This document shows, piece by piece, positions 47,335 through 56,935 of a stretch of DNA of 64,000 bases (position 1 is its first letter; the number at the start of each line of letters is the position of its first letter). Source of the DNA: Acinetobacter guerrae (GTDB lineage Bacteria > Pseudomonadota > Gammaproteobacteria > Pseudomonadales > Moraxellaceae); the NCBI RefSeq assembly GCF_009372255.1, contig NZ_LXGN01000012.1:55383-119382 (forward strand), in the 5' to 3' direction. The notes under the pieces were generated by a model, which saw only the letters and a program-made list of their open reading frames with translations, was not told where the DNA came from and made no database searches. The position numbers and the translations under genes were made by a program.

Positions 47335-48294
47335 TTATTCATCTAGAAATGTTTGTCGGAAAAGTTTAAGTCCTTGACTTAAACTTAATTGTCTTTGACA
47401 CAAGGATTGCTCAAGTGCAGCTAAACCTGCATTTTGTTCGAGATAAGGATCAATCCACTGTGCATCTATGAGAGAAACCCAGTGTTCGTTTTGCATACTT
47501 TGGGTAAAAATATCACCAAGTATCAAAATATCTGCCCCCTGAAAACCAAACAATAAAACAGGTGCTTCACAATGCAATAAACCGATGAATATCTCAGTAT
47601 TGTTTTTCTTCAAAAAACATCCAATCATGCTCACCCAAAACGCTGCAATTTCGTAGCAATAAACTGGATTATTCAATGGCAAGATCAGAACCTTATTTAA
47701 TCGCTTAGTGCCACTTTTCAGGATTGGTTGCAATAATAAACCGAGTCCAATCATACTTTGCGACAGTTGATAAATATTGAGTTTCATTAACTGGGCAAAT
47801 GAATACAGCGTGTAATTTTCATAAAAAGCTGTACATTCTTCAGAACTAAATATTTGCACTTTAGTCGGTTGATTTTGCAGTTTATTTAATAAAATTGCGG
47901 AGTCAAAAATGGTTTTTATGGTCTTATTATTTTGATACAGTTCCGCTAATGCCTTTTTATAAATATAAGGGGCAAATAGAAGGTTCTGAAACGGTTGTTC
48001 AACCTCTATAAGTTGACCTAATACCATTGGAAAAGGTCGTCCTGAACTGTCTTCACTAGCAATTAAACTCGCTGCTAAAAATCTTTTCTCTTGCGGATTG
48101 GCAATAAAGAAATCCAATGCAGGTAAATCATGATATGCCTGTTTAAAATGAGGCTTCGCAATGGCATATTCCAAAGCCTCAGTCATCCATTGATCCATTA
48201 CCTGAATTAAAGCATGTTGTCCCTTACTTTTTAGAAAATCCCCACGTGCTGGACTTTTTCCATAATAAAAAGGTATCGATTTTATTTGCTGCAT
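47335..48294 (-). CDS. tagF: T6SS-associated protein TagF
   Basis: Cytoplasmic T6SS accessory; in Pseudomonas it represses the system after translation. 319 aa. The N-terminal TagF domain is recognisable ([15 protein letters not shown], residues 10-24; [24 protein letters not shown], roughly 64-87). The C-terminal part is less conserved. Two bases separate it from tagN and 37 from tssM. Confidence 0.87.
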   Translation of the reverse strand: MQQIKSIPFYYGKSPARGDFLKSKGQHALIQVMDQWMTEALEYAIAKPHFKQAYHDLPALDFFIANPQEKRFLAASLIASEDSSGRPFPMVLGQLIEVEQPFQNLLFAPYIYKKALAELYQNNKTIKTIFDSAILLNKLQNQPTKVQIFSSEECTAFYENYTLYSFAQLMKLNIYQLSQSMIGLGLLLQPILKSGTKRLNKVLILPLNNPVYCYEIAAFWVSMIGCFLKKNNTEIFIGLLHCEAPVLLFGFQGADILILGDIFTQSMQNEHWVSLIDAQWIDPYLEQNAGLAALEQSLCQRQLSLSQGLKLFRQTFLDE

Positions 48295-48331
48295 GGAATC
48301 ATCCTTTTTAAAGCGTTGTGACTATGATCCA

Positions 48332-51300
48332 TTACTGCGTACCTGCTGCTGAAGTATTTACAGTTGGCGTTGAAATAGATGTCGGTGCAGCTTGTGCAGA
48401 AACGATACGAACTGCTTTATTTGTGGTGACTTTATCCACAAGTTGTAAACCTGAATAATCACGACTCGATCCAACATTGCCAGAACTATTACCACTAATC
48501 AGACGAAAATTTACTTTTACAAAAAGGTTAGGATCGATCTTGCTGCGCCATGTCATTTCAAAACTGCCATTTTGTTCCTTACGCTGTGCCGAATCGATCA
48601 GACGATTAATTCCATATTCACCAGGCTCTTCAAAAATAGTATGCGTTTGACCTTGTGTATCCACTGCAGTAATTTTCGCGCCTGGAATAGCACTCTGATT
48701 TGGCCAGATAAAGTTGACCCATTGCTGTATACCGTTTTCATAGGTCATGCGTTGTCCATCAATATCAATCGAATAAGACAGCAATTGCGGATTTTGTAAT
48801 GGATAGAACTGGAAATTAGACTGGTGTGCAGCAGAAGCTACAGCAGTTGCAGATTGATTCAGCTCACCTGTTGCCATACCATTACTTGGCGCAACATAAC
48901 TCTGAAAACTCATCACAAATTGCGGATTTAAGCTAATCCCCAAATCTTTCCATGTTTTAGAGGTCAGGATATAACCACGGCGGATCACAAAAGGATCCAG
49001 TGTCTCTTTAGTAAAGCGGGCTATACTGCCATTTTCACCAAAAATCTGACTAATTTCATTACTGGTAGCCTGCAATCCAGCAGACGAATTAAATGGATAT
49101 TTCTGACTTAAATTGATACTAAAAGGTTGATATGCCTGCATCAGCCATAGTTTGTTGATTTCATCCTGTGCAGGGACAATCAGGCTTTCAAAAGACTGCG
49201 TTAGCGGCGCAACCAGTATTTTTTGTAAGGGCTGTTGGTCCAGATCATTTAGACCCACCAATATCTTTTCATCGATTTGTTTTTGGGTCACGTTAAATAC
49301 TGAAGTTTGATCATTAATAGTCTGTTTGATTAATGTCATGGCTGTCGGCCCAATTTCACCCGCATTTTTTAGCTCATTAAATTTACTGCGAACTTGTGCC
49401 AAATTATCCATATACTCATCTAATATAGATTTGTTTTGCTGGTCATCACGCTTGCGCACCAGTTGATAAAACACTTGATATTCCTGAGAAATCGGTCCTT
49501 GTGCTTTAACCAATGCTTGTTCAGAGAGTCGTTTATCATCACGCTGCAAAATTTTACGTTTAAACCATGCAACAAAGCCTTTTTGTGGTGCAGCCAGTTC
49601 AGCCTGCACAATCGGGTTATCCCAACTTGTTTCAGTCGCAATGCGATTCATTAAAATACGAATTGGAGAATTTTGCGGCTCCCCCAAGCGATCAATATTT
49701 TTAACCTGCTGATTAAATTGATCTGTTTTGGCATAGTGAATGCCATTTAAGAATTTACGCCATTCAGCAATATATTCCTGTTTATATAAGGAGATCAGTT
49801 GTTTACGTATTTGTTCTGGACTGCCTGAGAAAGTTAAATCATCCGACTGGCGACTATTGAGTACCCAATCTTTGCTATCAGTGGGTTTATTCGCTGCATC
49901 CTCTATGGCTTGAGCGATATATTCTGTCCATGCCTTTTGCGTAAATACACCCGATAAAGCATATCCGCCAAGCATTATTGTCTTATTATTTTCACCAACA
50001 ATTTGTCCCACAGTTAGTGCTGGAAAACGTACCGCAGCCCGCATTTTAATTTCATTATAAACCCGATCACGTGCCGGCATACCTCGTACCACAGACAATA
50101 AGATCTGACGGGTTTGATCCACCAATTGTGAATCGGCCTCCAAAATAGGAAATAGTTTGTCATTAGACAGAGTCATGGTATAGGATAAAATTTGTTCAGC
50201 TTTCTGAATCATCTCGCCACGCGGCATTTGTCCACGATTATTATCCAACCACGAACGCCAGAAACGAGTAACCTGATCGCTTAAATGACTTCCATCCATA
50301 TATTGTGGATTACTCATCATCAAATAAGCCTTCAAAGCGTTATAAGCATCTTGAGGATTACTCTCTGAAGGTTCCAAATATTGATTCTTATTATTTACTT
50401 GTTTAATTTCCACATTGCTATGATTAGCTTTGAGCGTATTTTCATTGGTTTTTATACGTTGCAGATATTGAGCAATATTTTGTTGCGTTGGAGTCAGTAC
50501 AATTTGACGCACTCCTTTTAAATATTCCGCTTTTAACTGTTCACGCAAATGATTGCCTTGATATATACCAAAACTGAATTTTAGTGGACGATGTTGTTCA
50601 AACTCATCTAACTGTTGTAGTCGATGTTGTAAAATCAATAAAGCATCTAACTGAGTGGAAAGCTGTTCTCCAGAAACCTTTTGCAACTGTACTACCTGAT
50701 TGAGATCAGTCTGAACATCAACAATTAATTGCTGATTATTACGATAAGACCAGACCCACAGCCCTAAAATAATTGAAACACCAACTAAAGTGCCAATAAA
50801 AGCAAGATAACGCTGACGCTTTCTGTCAGGATTAATATGCTGCTTGACTAAATCCTTATCTCGCAAAATAACATCGGAAAATAGTCCTTTCAGGAAGTAA
50901 CCGTGATTTACCGATAATGTAGGTCGTGACGATATTGCATCTGTCTGCTCAATCGGTTGTAGTCGAAACTCCTGTGCAATCTGCTCAGTCATTGGGCTCT
51001 CAACCATCCCCTCTTGCAATGCACTGGTAAAATAGAAACCTCGAAAAACAGGTTGGAACTGATATGGATTATCTTCAAATAAAGTAGCGACAAAACTTTT
51101 TAAGGCTGGCTTGAGCGTTTTAAATTCCAAAGGAAAAGTCATGACGCTAGGTGAAATATTTTTTGAATGTCGACGACTTAAATGTGTAGTACTTACACCC
51201 TTTAAACCGTCATATAAAATGGTGTAATGTTGCTCAAATAATTCGACTGCATTCTGAGACGAATTTTGATCATAAGGCAGTGTCGCGCCCCAAGCTTGAT

Positions 51301-52141
51301 TGTATTCTTGGTCTTCATAACAGTCGAAGAATTCGGTAAAACCTGCGATCAAATCCATTTTTGAAAAAACTAGATAGACAGGAACAACCACTTCAAGACG
51401 TTCGGTTAAATCCTGAATTCGGGCGCGTAAGTTTTTTGCTAATTTGAGTGAGTGTTCAGGACTCTGACTAATCAATTCCGCAATACTCACAATCAGAATC
51501 AATCCATTCACTGGTGCTTTTGGCCGATTTTTTTTGAGCAGGTTTAAAAAACCCAACCACTCAGAATGATCTTCTGAATAAACTGAATAACGCCCCGCAG
51601 TATCCAGCAAAATGCCTTCTGTTGAAAAAAACCAGTCACAGTTACGCGTACCACTTAAACTGGCAGATACCATTTTCTGATGCGTTTCTTCAAATGGAAA
51701 CTTGAGTCCCGAATTATAAATTGCAGAACTTTTACCCGCGGCTGGATTTCCAATCACCATATACCAAGGTAATTCGTATAACGCAGCATTGCCCTTTTTA
51801 TCTCCTAGCTTAGATTTTCGGATCAGTTGAATTGAATCCTTCATCTGTTGCTGAATTAAACCAAATTCTTCTTTACCCTTATTTTGACCGTGTCCGACCT
51901 CGACATCATTTTCTATGGCTTGGGCTAACTGTGCGCCTTGCTCTGCATGACGGCGACGTTGAATAAACCAATAAATTCCATATGCAATCAACCCAAGTAT
52001 ATAGACCAGAACCAATGCCCAGAAAATATGACGTGGTAAAACAGAATATGAAGAAATCAGTGCAACACATAGTGACAGTGCAATAAGCGCTTTCGGATTG
52101 GTGATGTATTGCCAAAGATAGCCTAAAATTGTATACATCAT
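48332..52141 (-). CDS. tssM: T6SS inner-membrane core protein TssM (IcmF)
   Basis: Large membrane-complex subunit spanning the periplasm to TssJ/outer membrane. 1269 aa. Two membrane helices near the N-terminus (about 16-60) and a third around residue 440-458 are visible. A Walker A-type GNPAAGKSS (about 131-139) and DTAGRYS mark the cytoplasmic GTPase-like domain. The rest is the periplasmic IcmF-related and C-terminal domains. The frame is intact through its whole length. Two adjacent ATGs at the start; either could be used. No tssJ is in the window, as usual for Acinetobacter. Confidence 0.95.
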   Translation of the reverse strand: MMYTILGYLWQYITNPKALIALSLCVALISSYSVLPRHIFWALVLVYILGLIAYGIYWFIQRRRHAEQGAQLAQAIENDVEVGHGQNKGKEEFGLIQQQMKDSIQLIRKSKLGDKKGNAALYELPWYMVIGNPAAGKSSAIYNSGLKFPFEETHQKMVSASLSGTRNCDWFFSTEGILLDTAGRYSVYSEDHSEWLGFLNLLKKNRPKAPVNGLILIVSIAELISQSPEHSLKLAKNLRARIQDLTERLEVVVPVYLVFSKMDLIAGFTEFFDCYEDQEYNQAWGATLPYDQNSSQNAVELFEQHYTILYDGLKGVSTTHLSRRHSKNISPSVMTFPLEFKTLKPALKSFVATLFEDNPYQFQPVFRGFYFTSALQEGMVESPMTEQIAQEFRLQPIEQTDAISSRPTLSVNHGYFLKGLFSDVILRDKDLVKQHINPDRKRQRYLAFIGTLVGVSIILGLWVWSYRNNQQLIVDVQTDLNQVVQLQKVSGEQLSTQLDALLILQHRLQQLDEFEQHRPLKFSFGIYQGNHLREQLKAEYLKGVRQIVLTPTQQNIAQYLQRIKTNENTLKANHSNVEIKQVNNKNQYLEPSESNPQDAYNALKAYLMMSNPQYMDGSHLSDQVTRFWRSWLDNNRGQMPRGEMIQKAEQILSYTMTLSNDKLFPILEADSQLVDQTRQILLSVVRGMPARDRVYNEIKMRAAVRFPALTVGQIVGENNKTIMLGGYALSGVFTQKAWTEYIAQAIEDAANKPTDSKDWVLNSRQSDDLTFSGSPEQIRKQLISLYKQEYIAEWRKFLNGIHYAKTDQFNQQVKNIDRLGEPQNSPIRILMNRIATETSWDNPIVQAELAAPQKGFVAWFKRKILQRDDKRLSEQALVKAQGPISQEYQVFYQLVRKRDDQQNKSILDEYMDNLAQVRSKFNELKNAGEIGPTAMTLIKQTINDQTSVFNVTQKQIDEKILVGLNDLDQQPLQKILVAPLTQSFESLIVPAQDEINKLWLMQAYQPFSINLSQKYPFNSSAGLQATSNEISQIFGENGSIARFTKETLDPFVIRRGYILTSKTWKDLGISLNPQFVMSFQSYVAPSNGMATGELNQSATAVASAAHQSNFQFYPLQNPQLLSYSIDIDGQRMTYENGIQQWVNFIWPNQSAIPGAKITAVDTQGQTHTIFEEPGEYGINRLIDSAQRKEQNGSFEMTWRSKIDPNLFVKVNFRLISGNSSGNVGSSRDYSGLQLVDKVTTNKAVRIVSAQAAPTSISTPTVNTSAAGTQ

Positions 52142-52156
52142 TTTCTCGTTATAAAT

Positions 52157-53581
52157 CTAAAAATTATTAAAAAAATCATAGTGTTTTGCTGCCTCTTGAT
52201 GCTCCAAAGGCAGTGCAGACTGAATTAAGACAGCAATAGCAGGTGCTTGGGCTAAGGCAATGAAAATGGTTTGATCTTTAGGAAATTGCATAGCAAGCAT
52301 ATATGCATAAATTTTAGCCAAATGCTGACTGTGTCCCAAACTAGATGAGATATAAAGATAGTGATGGGCTTCAATCGGTGTTAGCTCAAACTGATGATTC
52401 AGTTGTTTCAGGACCTTGGGATCACTTATATTTTCAGGAACAATCACAAAAGGCTGTTCTGACTGGTATTGCTGTAATTCTTTTAAATCCAGTTCATCAA
52501 GCACAGCAGCTATTTGAGCTTGATTTAAAGCAAGACTCAAATGTTTGATTGGATTCAAATCTGCAATATGTATATTCAAAGCACTCACACAACAACTCCC
52601 CGCAAACTCTGCTGGAATATACTGCTCATTCAATGAAATACGCGCGTCTAATACATCCTGATCAAGTTCTGAATCAACATAGATAATCAGTGATATTTCA
52701 GTCTGTTGTTGTGCTAATTGCTGTAAAAGATTCAACCATTCAATCGATACAGATTGCTGCTCCCAAAAATAATATTGCACTTGAATTTTCTGTGGCAGGA
52801 AACCTAATTCACCTAACGCTTCATGTAAAAACTCGGTACATATGACATTGTCCCAAAGATGCCGTAAATCTTCTGACAAAATCATATGCACATTAAGTCG
52901 ATTTAAACGACTGATGGGTTGTAAATGTGCTCTAGCAAGAATTTCGTTCGCATCATTTTCAGCTTGCGGATCTATCCATGCAGGATGCATTCGATATTCA
53001 TGCACATGCTCAGTTTCAAAAAATAAACTTGAACGTCTAAGATGCTCAGCGATCTGAGCCAATACCGAGCTTTGCTGTTCAATTTGTAGCTGAATCAGGC
53101 CTATAATTCGTTGCTGTCGTACAGAAATAGAAGAAGATCCATCATTAATTAATCGCTCATCCAGTTCATCAATACGATAAGATAAGATCGGTAGACCATA
53201 ACTATTGACCAGTTTTGTATCGAGTTTTGGACTTTGATGATCTTGAATCGCCTGAATAATTTCTTCATTTTCACCCAAAGCACTTTTGCTAAAAGCAGAA
53301 TAAATATGTAGCTTGAGCCATTGCGTTTCTAAAGAAGGCTTTTGGGATGGCGTAGCATCAAGCGCTGCTACAGATTGTTTCTGCCGCTTCTGCGCTTGAT
53401 AAAAGCGATAGATTAACCACGGGGTTAAAATCACTAAACTGATCAATACAGGTAAAGCCACCAAATAAATCAACAAATCAGATAAGCTTGAATCAAACTG
53501 ACTTTCTTTCCAATACAGAATGATTGTAAATGCCAAGGTACTAAAAACGATGATCAGCACGCCGATTATTTTTTTGATCAC
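52157..53581 (-). CDS. asaB: Acinetobacter T6SS-associated protein (AsaB position), two membrane helices
   Basis: 474 aa with two strong N-terminal membrane segments (about 4-24 and 34-59), followed by a ~400-residue cytoplasmic or periplasmic part with no recognised domain. It lies between tssG and tssM, the place of the genus-specific gene named asaB in Acinetobacter. It overlaps tssG by four bases and precedes tssM by 15 bp. I give the symbol on position only. Confidence 0.7.
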   Translation of the reverse strand: MIKKIIGVLIIVFSTLAFTIILYWKESQFDSSLSDLLIYLVALPVLISLVILTPWLIYRFYQAQKRQKQSVAALDATPSQKPSLETQWLKLHIYSAFSKSALGENEEIIQAIQDHQSPKLDTKLVNSYGLPILSYRIDELDERLINDGSSSISVRQQRIIGLIQLQIEQQSSVLAQIAEHLRRSSLFFETEHVHEYRMHPAWIDPQAENDANEILARAHLQPISRLNRLNVHMILSEDLRHLWDNVICTEFLHEALGELGFLPQKIQVQYYFWEQQSVSIEWLNLLQQLAQQQTEISLIIYVDSELDQDVLDARISLNEQYIPAEFAGSCCVSALNIHIADLNPIKHLSLALNQAQIAAVLDELDLKELQQYQSEQPFVIVPENISDPKVLKQLNHQFELTPIEAHHYLYISSSLGHSQHLAKIYAYMLAMQFPKDQTIFIALAQAPAIAVLIQSALPLEHQEAAKHYDFFNNF

Positions 53582-54576
53582 GCAGCAACTCCAATCAAGG
53601 CAAAACAGGTGTCCTGATTATTTTGAAGCGCACTAGCACGATCTAAAAATGCACCCTGCCCCAACCCCCTCTTTTGTGTTGAATTCAAGCACATGGGCTG
53701 AATCTCAGTGCGATCCAGAATCAACCGTAGATCAATCAATAAAGTCGGGCTACACCATGTTTCTATAAGGCGCCTGAGTTTTACGTGATTAGGTTGCTGT
53801 GGTAAAAAACTCAGATATTCATCATGTTTAAGCGGCCCAATTTGAATTTCTATTTTTCCATCAATCTGCTCAATAGTTTCACCACAAAATGTATTGAGTC
53901 CCAGTAAGTTAGGTTGCTGTTCCTTCAGACAAGTTTTTTGCTCATCATCTAAACGAAATCTCTCTTTGATAAATTCTTGAATATAAATATTCTGCTTAAA
54001 CACGCAGCTCAGCACAGTTTTTAAAGCATGTGCAGCATTATTTTGCCCCTGCATTAATCCTGAAAATTCAGCAAAATACTCACTTAAGTCAGGTTGCTGT
54101 TGTTGTGACTGTACATAACCATTTAAAGCATGCAAAATATCTAAATAATAATTTTCGCTTTCAATTTCGTAACGTACTGCCAAATTATAAGCCAGACTAG
54201 CATCGACATATTGCGCACTGAGCTTGTGGTTAAATAGGTTTAAAAAGGCTTTCACTTCTTGGCGTTGATGACGCGGACTTTGTTTAACTTTACAAGTGTA
54301 GGTATAAGGCAATGCTCCTTGTACTCCTGTTAAACCCACAACTAAATTAGTCATCTGAATCCGTGAGTGTTTTAACGATAAACTTTCAATTTCTGTAGCA
54401 GGAAAATTCAGATTGAGCGAACTATCAAAATAAAAAACGTCTGCCCAATAAGCCTCTATGGAGGGCTTTGGAAAATGTCGCAATAAACGGGTCGACTGAA
54501 TAAATTCAAAATGCCCTGCTTTCTTAAAAAGCTCATCAATTACAGAAGCATTTTGCCACCAACGTTCTGGACGCAT
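53578..54576 (-). CDS. tssG: T6SS baseplate protein TssG
   Basis: Baseplate wedge subunit pairing with TssF. 332 aa, starting MRPERWW; family segments FFQ-like FEFIQSTRLLRHF, RIQMTNLVVGLTGVQGALP (typical TssG GLxGxxGPLP-like motif) and the C-terminal LGQGAFL. Start lies 37 bp inside the end of tssF. Confidence 0.92.
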   Translation of the reverse strand: MRPERWWQNASVIDELFKKAGHFEFIQSTRLLRHFPKPSIEAYWADVFYFDSSLNLNFPATEIESLSLKHSRIQMTNLVVGLTGVQGALPYTYTCKVKQSPRHQRQEVKAFLNLFNHKLSAQYVDASLAYNLAVRYEIESENYYLDILHALNGYVQSQQQQPDLSEYFAEFSGLMQGQNNAAHALKTVLSCVFKQNIYIQEFIKERFRLDDEQKTCLKEQQPNLLGLNTFCGETIEQIDGKIEIQIGPLKHDEYLSFLPQQPNHVKLRRLIETWCSPTLLIDLRLILDRTEIQPMCLNSTQKRGLGQGAFLDRASALQNNQDTCFALIGVAA

Positions 54577-56348
54577 TGGTATAACTCCTGTTGATAAAGG
54601 TGATCCTGAATAATGACATCCACAAAACTATTCATTTGGACTTTCAGGTTAAATATTTGGCTAAGTAAATGACTAAACACATACAGACTATGACCACGAA
54701 ATACAGTGTGATCGATTTTTACCACAGCCTTTACCCCACGAATAAACATAGGAAATGGTTTGGCATCGACCAGTTTATGAGTCAGTGAAAAATCAATCTG
54801 TTGAATGGAATCAATAAGTATCTGATTTTCTTTGGAACGCGGTAAATTATAAAGTTCCAATAATTCTTTAACATTTGCCAAACTATCGCCTTTCATCACA
54901 GCCAAGGTGTTTAGTGATAAATGCGAAATAATCCGCCATTGTTCATTTTTATGTTGTTGAAACTGATATGGCGGCGTTGGTCGTTTCAACATAAGTGCGC
55001 GTCTTGCCAAACTACTGTCATTTAAGTTGAGAATATTTTGTGATTGATCCAAGGCTTCATGTGGTAATTCACGGTTAGAACACAATAGTTTGATACTCAT
55101 AAAATCAGACTTGGTGTTATACGGCTCTAGCGCTTTAGAAATAATGGAGTAGCTCATTTCTACATAATTTGGCTGTATTTTTTGATAATTCAGCGCATAA
55201 AAAAAAGGGGACTGCTCACATTGATAGTGACTCATGGCAAAAAAAGGAAAAATCGGTACAATGCCCTGTTCCTGATTGGCTTTCTCACGCACCATATGCA
55301 TTTCAAGCACAGAATAAACTTGATAAAATTCAGGATGATGTGCATCAGTAATCAAATGATATTCAAGCTGCCGATGATTGATTTTTTGCGGTTCAGCGTG
55401 CTTTTCAAACAGATTTACAACAGGCGTGGTAAATAATTTAAAATTGGCGACATTCAATTCAGAATAATTACGAATACTGGCTTGATCATTGAGATTCAGT
55501 TTAAAATCTATCAATAATTCAAACTGCAATGCGTGTGCAGGTAAATCAGTTAGAAAGCTTAAATCCAGATTCAAATAATTGAATTTTTCAGGAAAGCAAA
55601 AATATTCCATCAATAAACGATAAGCATGATGAGTATGCTGATCGACAGGTAATAACGATTCTGATTCATTAAATCCTAAAACTTCAAATGGATTAGAAAT
55701 CCTCCACATTTGTGTGCCTACACGAATTGAGAATGTACTTTCTTTTCTAAAAATAGTATCTAGTAACTGCAATGGAAAATTAGAAATCGCATCCAGATAA
55801 ATTGATAATTTTTCCTGACTTAACCATCTTTGCGCAGGCTGATACATATCAAACTTCAAAGCCAAACCTGCATTTTGGTTTAAATGTACATGTGCACTAG
55901 GCATAGTTTTAAAGTTAAGGCTAGTCAATGCAATGGGGAGTAATCGAACATCTCGTATCGTATTAAATTCACATTGCACACCTTTAAAGCTTCTCGATTT
56001 CAAAGCAGTGTGTTTAGGAATAAGATGCGGTTCAGTCAGTTGTTTGAGCCTATTTTGGTCTTCAAAACTGACCACAGTACAAGCAGGGAAATGTCGCAAA
56101 TATTGTGGAAACATGACCTCGAATAATGAACGTGTGAACACGTCATAACTGTCTACTAACTTTTTATCAATTCGTGCAGCAATTAGGGAAAAAGCTTGGA
56201 TCAAACGCTCAATATGAGGATCATCAATCTGTTCCTGATTTAAGGATAAACGCTGTGCAATTTTTGGATATTTCAGCGCAAAATCACGTGATTGCTGTCC
56301 AAACTCTTGAAGCTGCTTTTCATAATAAGGTAGAAGTTCTTCAATCAC
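54540..56348 (-). CDS. tssF: T6SS baseplate protein TssF
   Basis: Major baseplate wedge component. 602 aa with the family opening YYEKQLQEFGQQSRDFALKYPKIAQRL (residues 8-34) and the Y-P-x-Y-L-R-H-F-P-like FPQYLRHFPACTVV segment near 75-88. The frame is uninterrupted. Coupled to tssG by overlap and 11 bp after tssE. Confidence 0.95.
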   Translation of the reverse strand: MIEELLPYYEKQLQEFGQQSRDFALKYPKIAQRLSLNQEQIDDPHIERLIQAFSLIAARIDKKLVDSYDVFTRSLFEVMFPQYLRHFPACTVVSFEDQNRLKQLTEPHLIPKHTALKSRSFKGVQCEFNTIRDVRLLPIALTSLNFKTMPSAHVHLNQNAGLALKFDMYQPAQRWLSQEKLSIYLDAISNFPLQLLDTIFRKESTFSIRVGTQMWRISNPFEVLGFNESESLLPVDQHTHHAYRLLMEYFCFPEKFNYLNLDLSFLTDLPAHALQFELLIDFKLNLNDQASIRNYSELNVANFKLFTTPVVNLFEKHAEPQKINHRQLEYHLITDAHHPEFYQVYSVLEMHMVREKANQEQGIVPIFPFFAMSHYQCEQSPFFYALNYQKIQPNYVEMSYSIISKALEPYNTKSDFMSIKLLCSNRELPHEALDQSQNILNLNDSSLARRALMLKRPTPPYQFQQHKNEQWRIISHLSLNTLAVMKGDSLANVKELLELYNLPRSKENQILIDSIQQIDFSLTHKLVDAKPFPMFIRGVKAVVKIDHTVFRGHSLYVFSHLLSQIFNLKVQMNSFVDVIIQDHLYQQELYQCVQNVGGKMLL

Positions 56349-56359
56349 AGGAATCCCAC

Positions 56360-56833
56360 TTAGCTTCGTGCAGAGATAACATATTGTTGCGTGGTTGGTT
56401 TTAATAATGCATCAAAAACCACAGGCTCATACAGCGGGTGAATATTGAAATAAGCTTGAATACTTAGACACAACGACCCCAGATTATGACCATCTAGCAA
56501 CATTTCAACTTTGACCTGCCGCAAACGTGGTTCATGCGCCGCTATAGACTGCTCGATTGATTGGCAAATCTTGTCACGATCTAACGGATTGGCAGTCGAA
56601 AGCCCAACAAAATCCATGATTCCAAACTGTAAAATTGATTTACCTGCAAGTGGATAGTCCTGCATCAGTTCATCTATTTTTGCAACACGGCTATTGAGTA
56701 AATCCTCCAAATCACGCGCTACTGATTCACGTAATTGTTGGATAGATAGCCCTTTCATGTGATGCTGTTCTGGAATCAAACGATCAAATAAAGTGGATCG
56801 AAAGCCATAAGGATATAAGTGATCTAAATTCAT
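56360..56833 (-). CDS. tssE: T6SS baseplate protein TssE (gp25-like)
   Basis: Baseplate subunit related to phage T4 gp25, which primes sheath polymerisation. ATG at 56833; a TTG three codons upstream is not needed. 157 aa with SLFDRL-like STLFDRL at the start, VARDLEDLLNSR, and the gp25 pattern ILQFGIMDF and IEQSIAAHEPRL. Directly upstream is the hcp remnant, so tssE has lost its normal upstream genes and possibly its promoter. Confidence 0.9.
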   Translation of the reverse strand: MNLDHLYPYGFRSTLFDRLIPEQHHMKGLSIQQLRESVARDLEDLLNSRVAKIDELMQDYPLAGKSILQFGIMDFVGLSTANPLDRDKICQSIEQSIAAHEPRLRQVKVEMLLDGHNLGSLCLSIQAYFNIHPLYEPVVFDALLKPTTQQYVISARS

Positions 56834-56855
56834 TTTTATCAATATTGATCAGACA

Positions 56856-56877
56856 GAGGCTGACTTTTGTCAGCCTC
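56856..56877 (-). promoter_or_regulatory. Hairpin between hcp remnant and tssE
   Basis: Perfect 9-bp stem GAGGCTGAC/GTCAGCCTC with a four-base loop and no T-run. It lies in the original hcp-tssE spacer. It is probably an mRNA-stabilising or attenuating structure that favours high hcp expression. Confidence 0.5.
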
Positions 56878-56896
56878 CAAAATCATTAAGCAACCA

Positions 56897-56935
56897 TTAT
56901 GCGGCGTAAGATGCTGTATTATTAGAAAGCGACCA
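56897..56935 (-). pseudogene. hcp: hcp remnant: last 12 codons of the T6SS tube protein
   Basis: Reading the minus strand from 56935 gives W-S-L-S-N-N-T-A-S-Y-A-A-stop, which matches the C-terminus of Acinetobacter Hcp as I recall it. Upstream of the Trp the frame meets a stop and similarity ends exactly where clpV sequence begins on the other strand. Everything before this in hcp is absent. Confidence 0.78.

Noticed and set aside
56867..56935. TTG-started extension making the clpV fragment a 293-aa 'complete' CDS
   Set aside because: Its first 23 codons are the antisense of the hcp tail and of the hcp-tssE hairpin, so the start is an artefact of the deletion.
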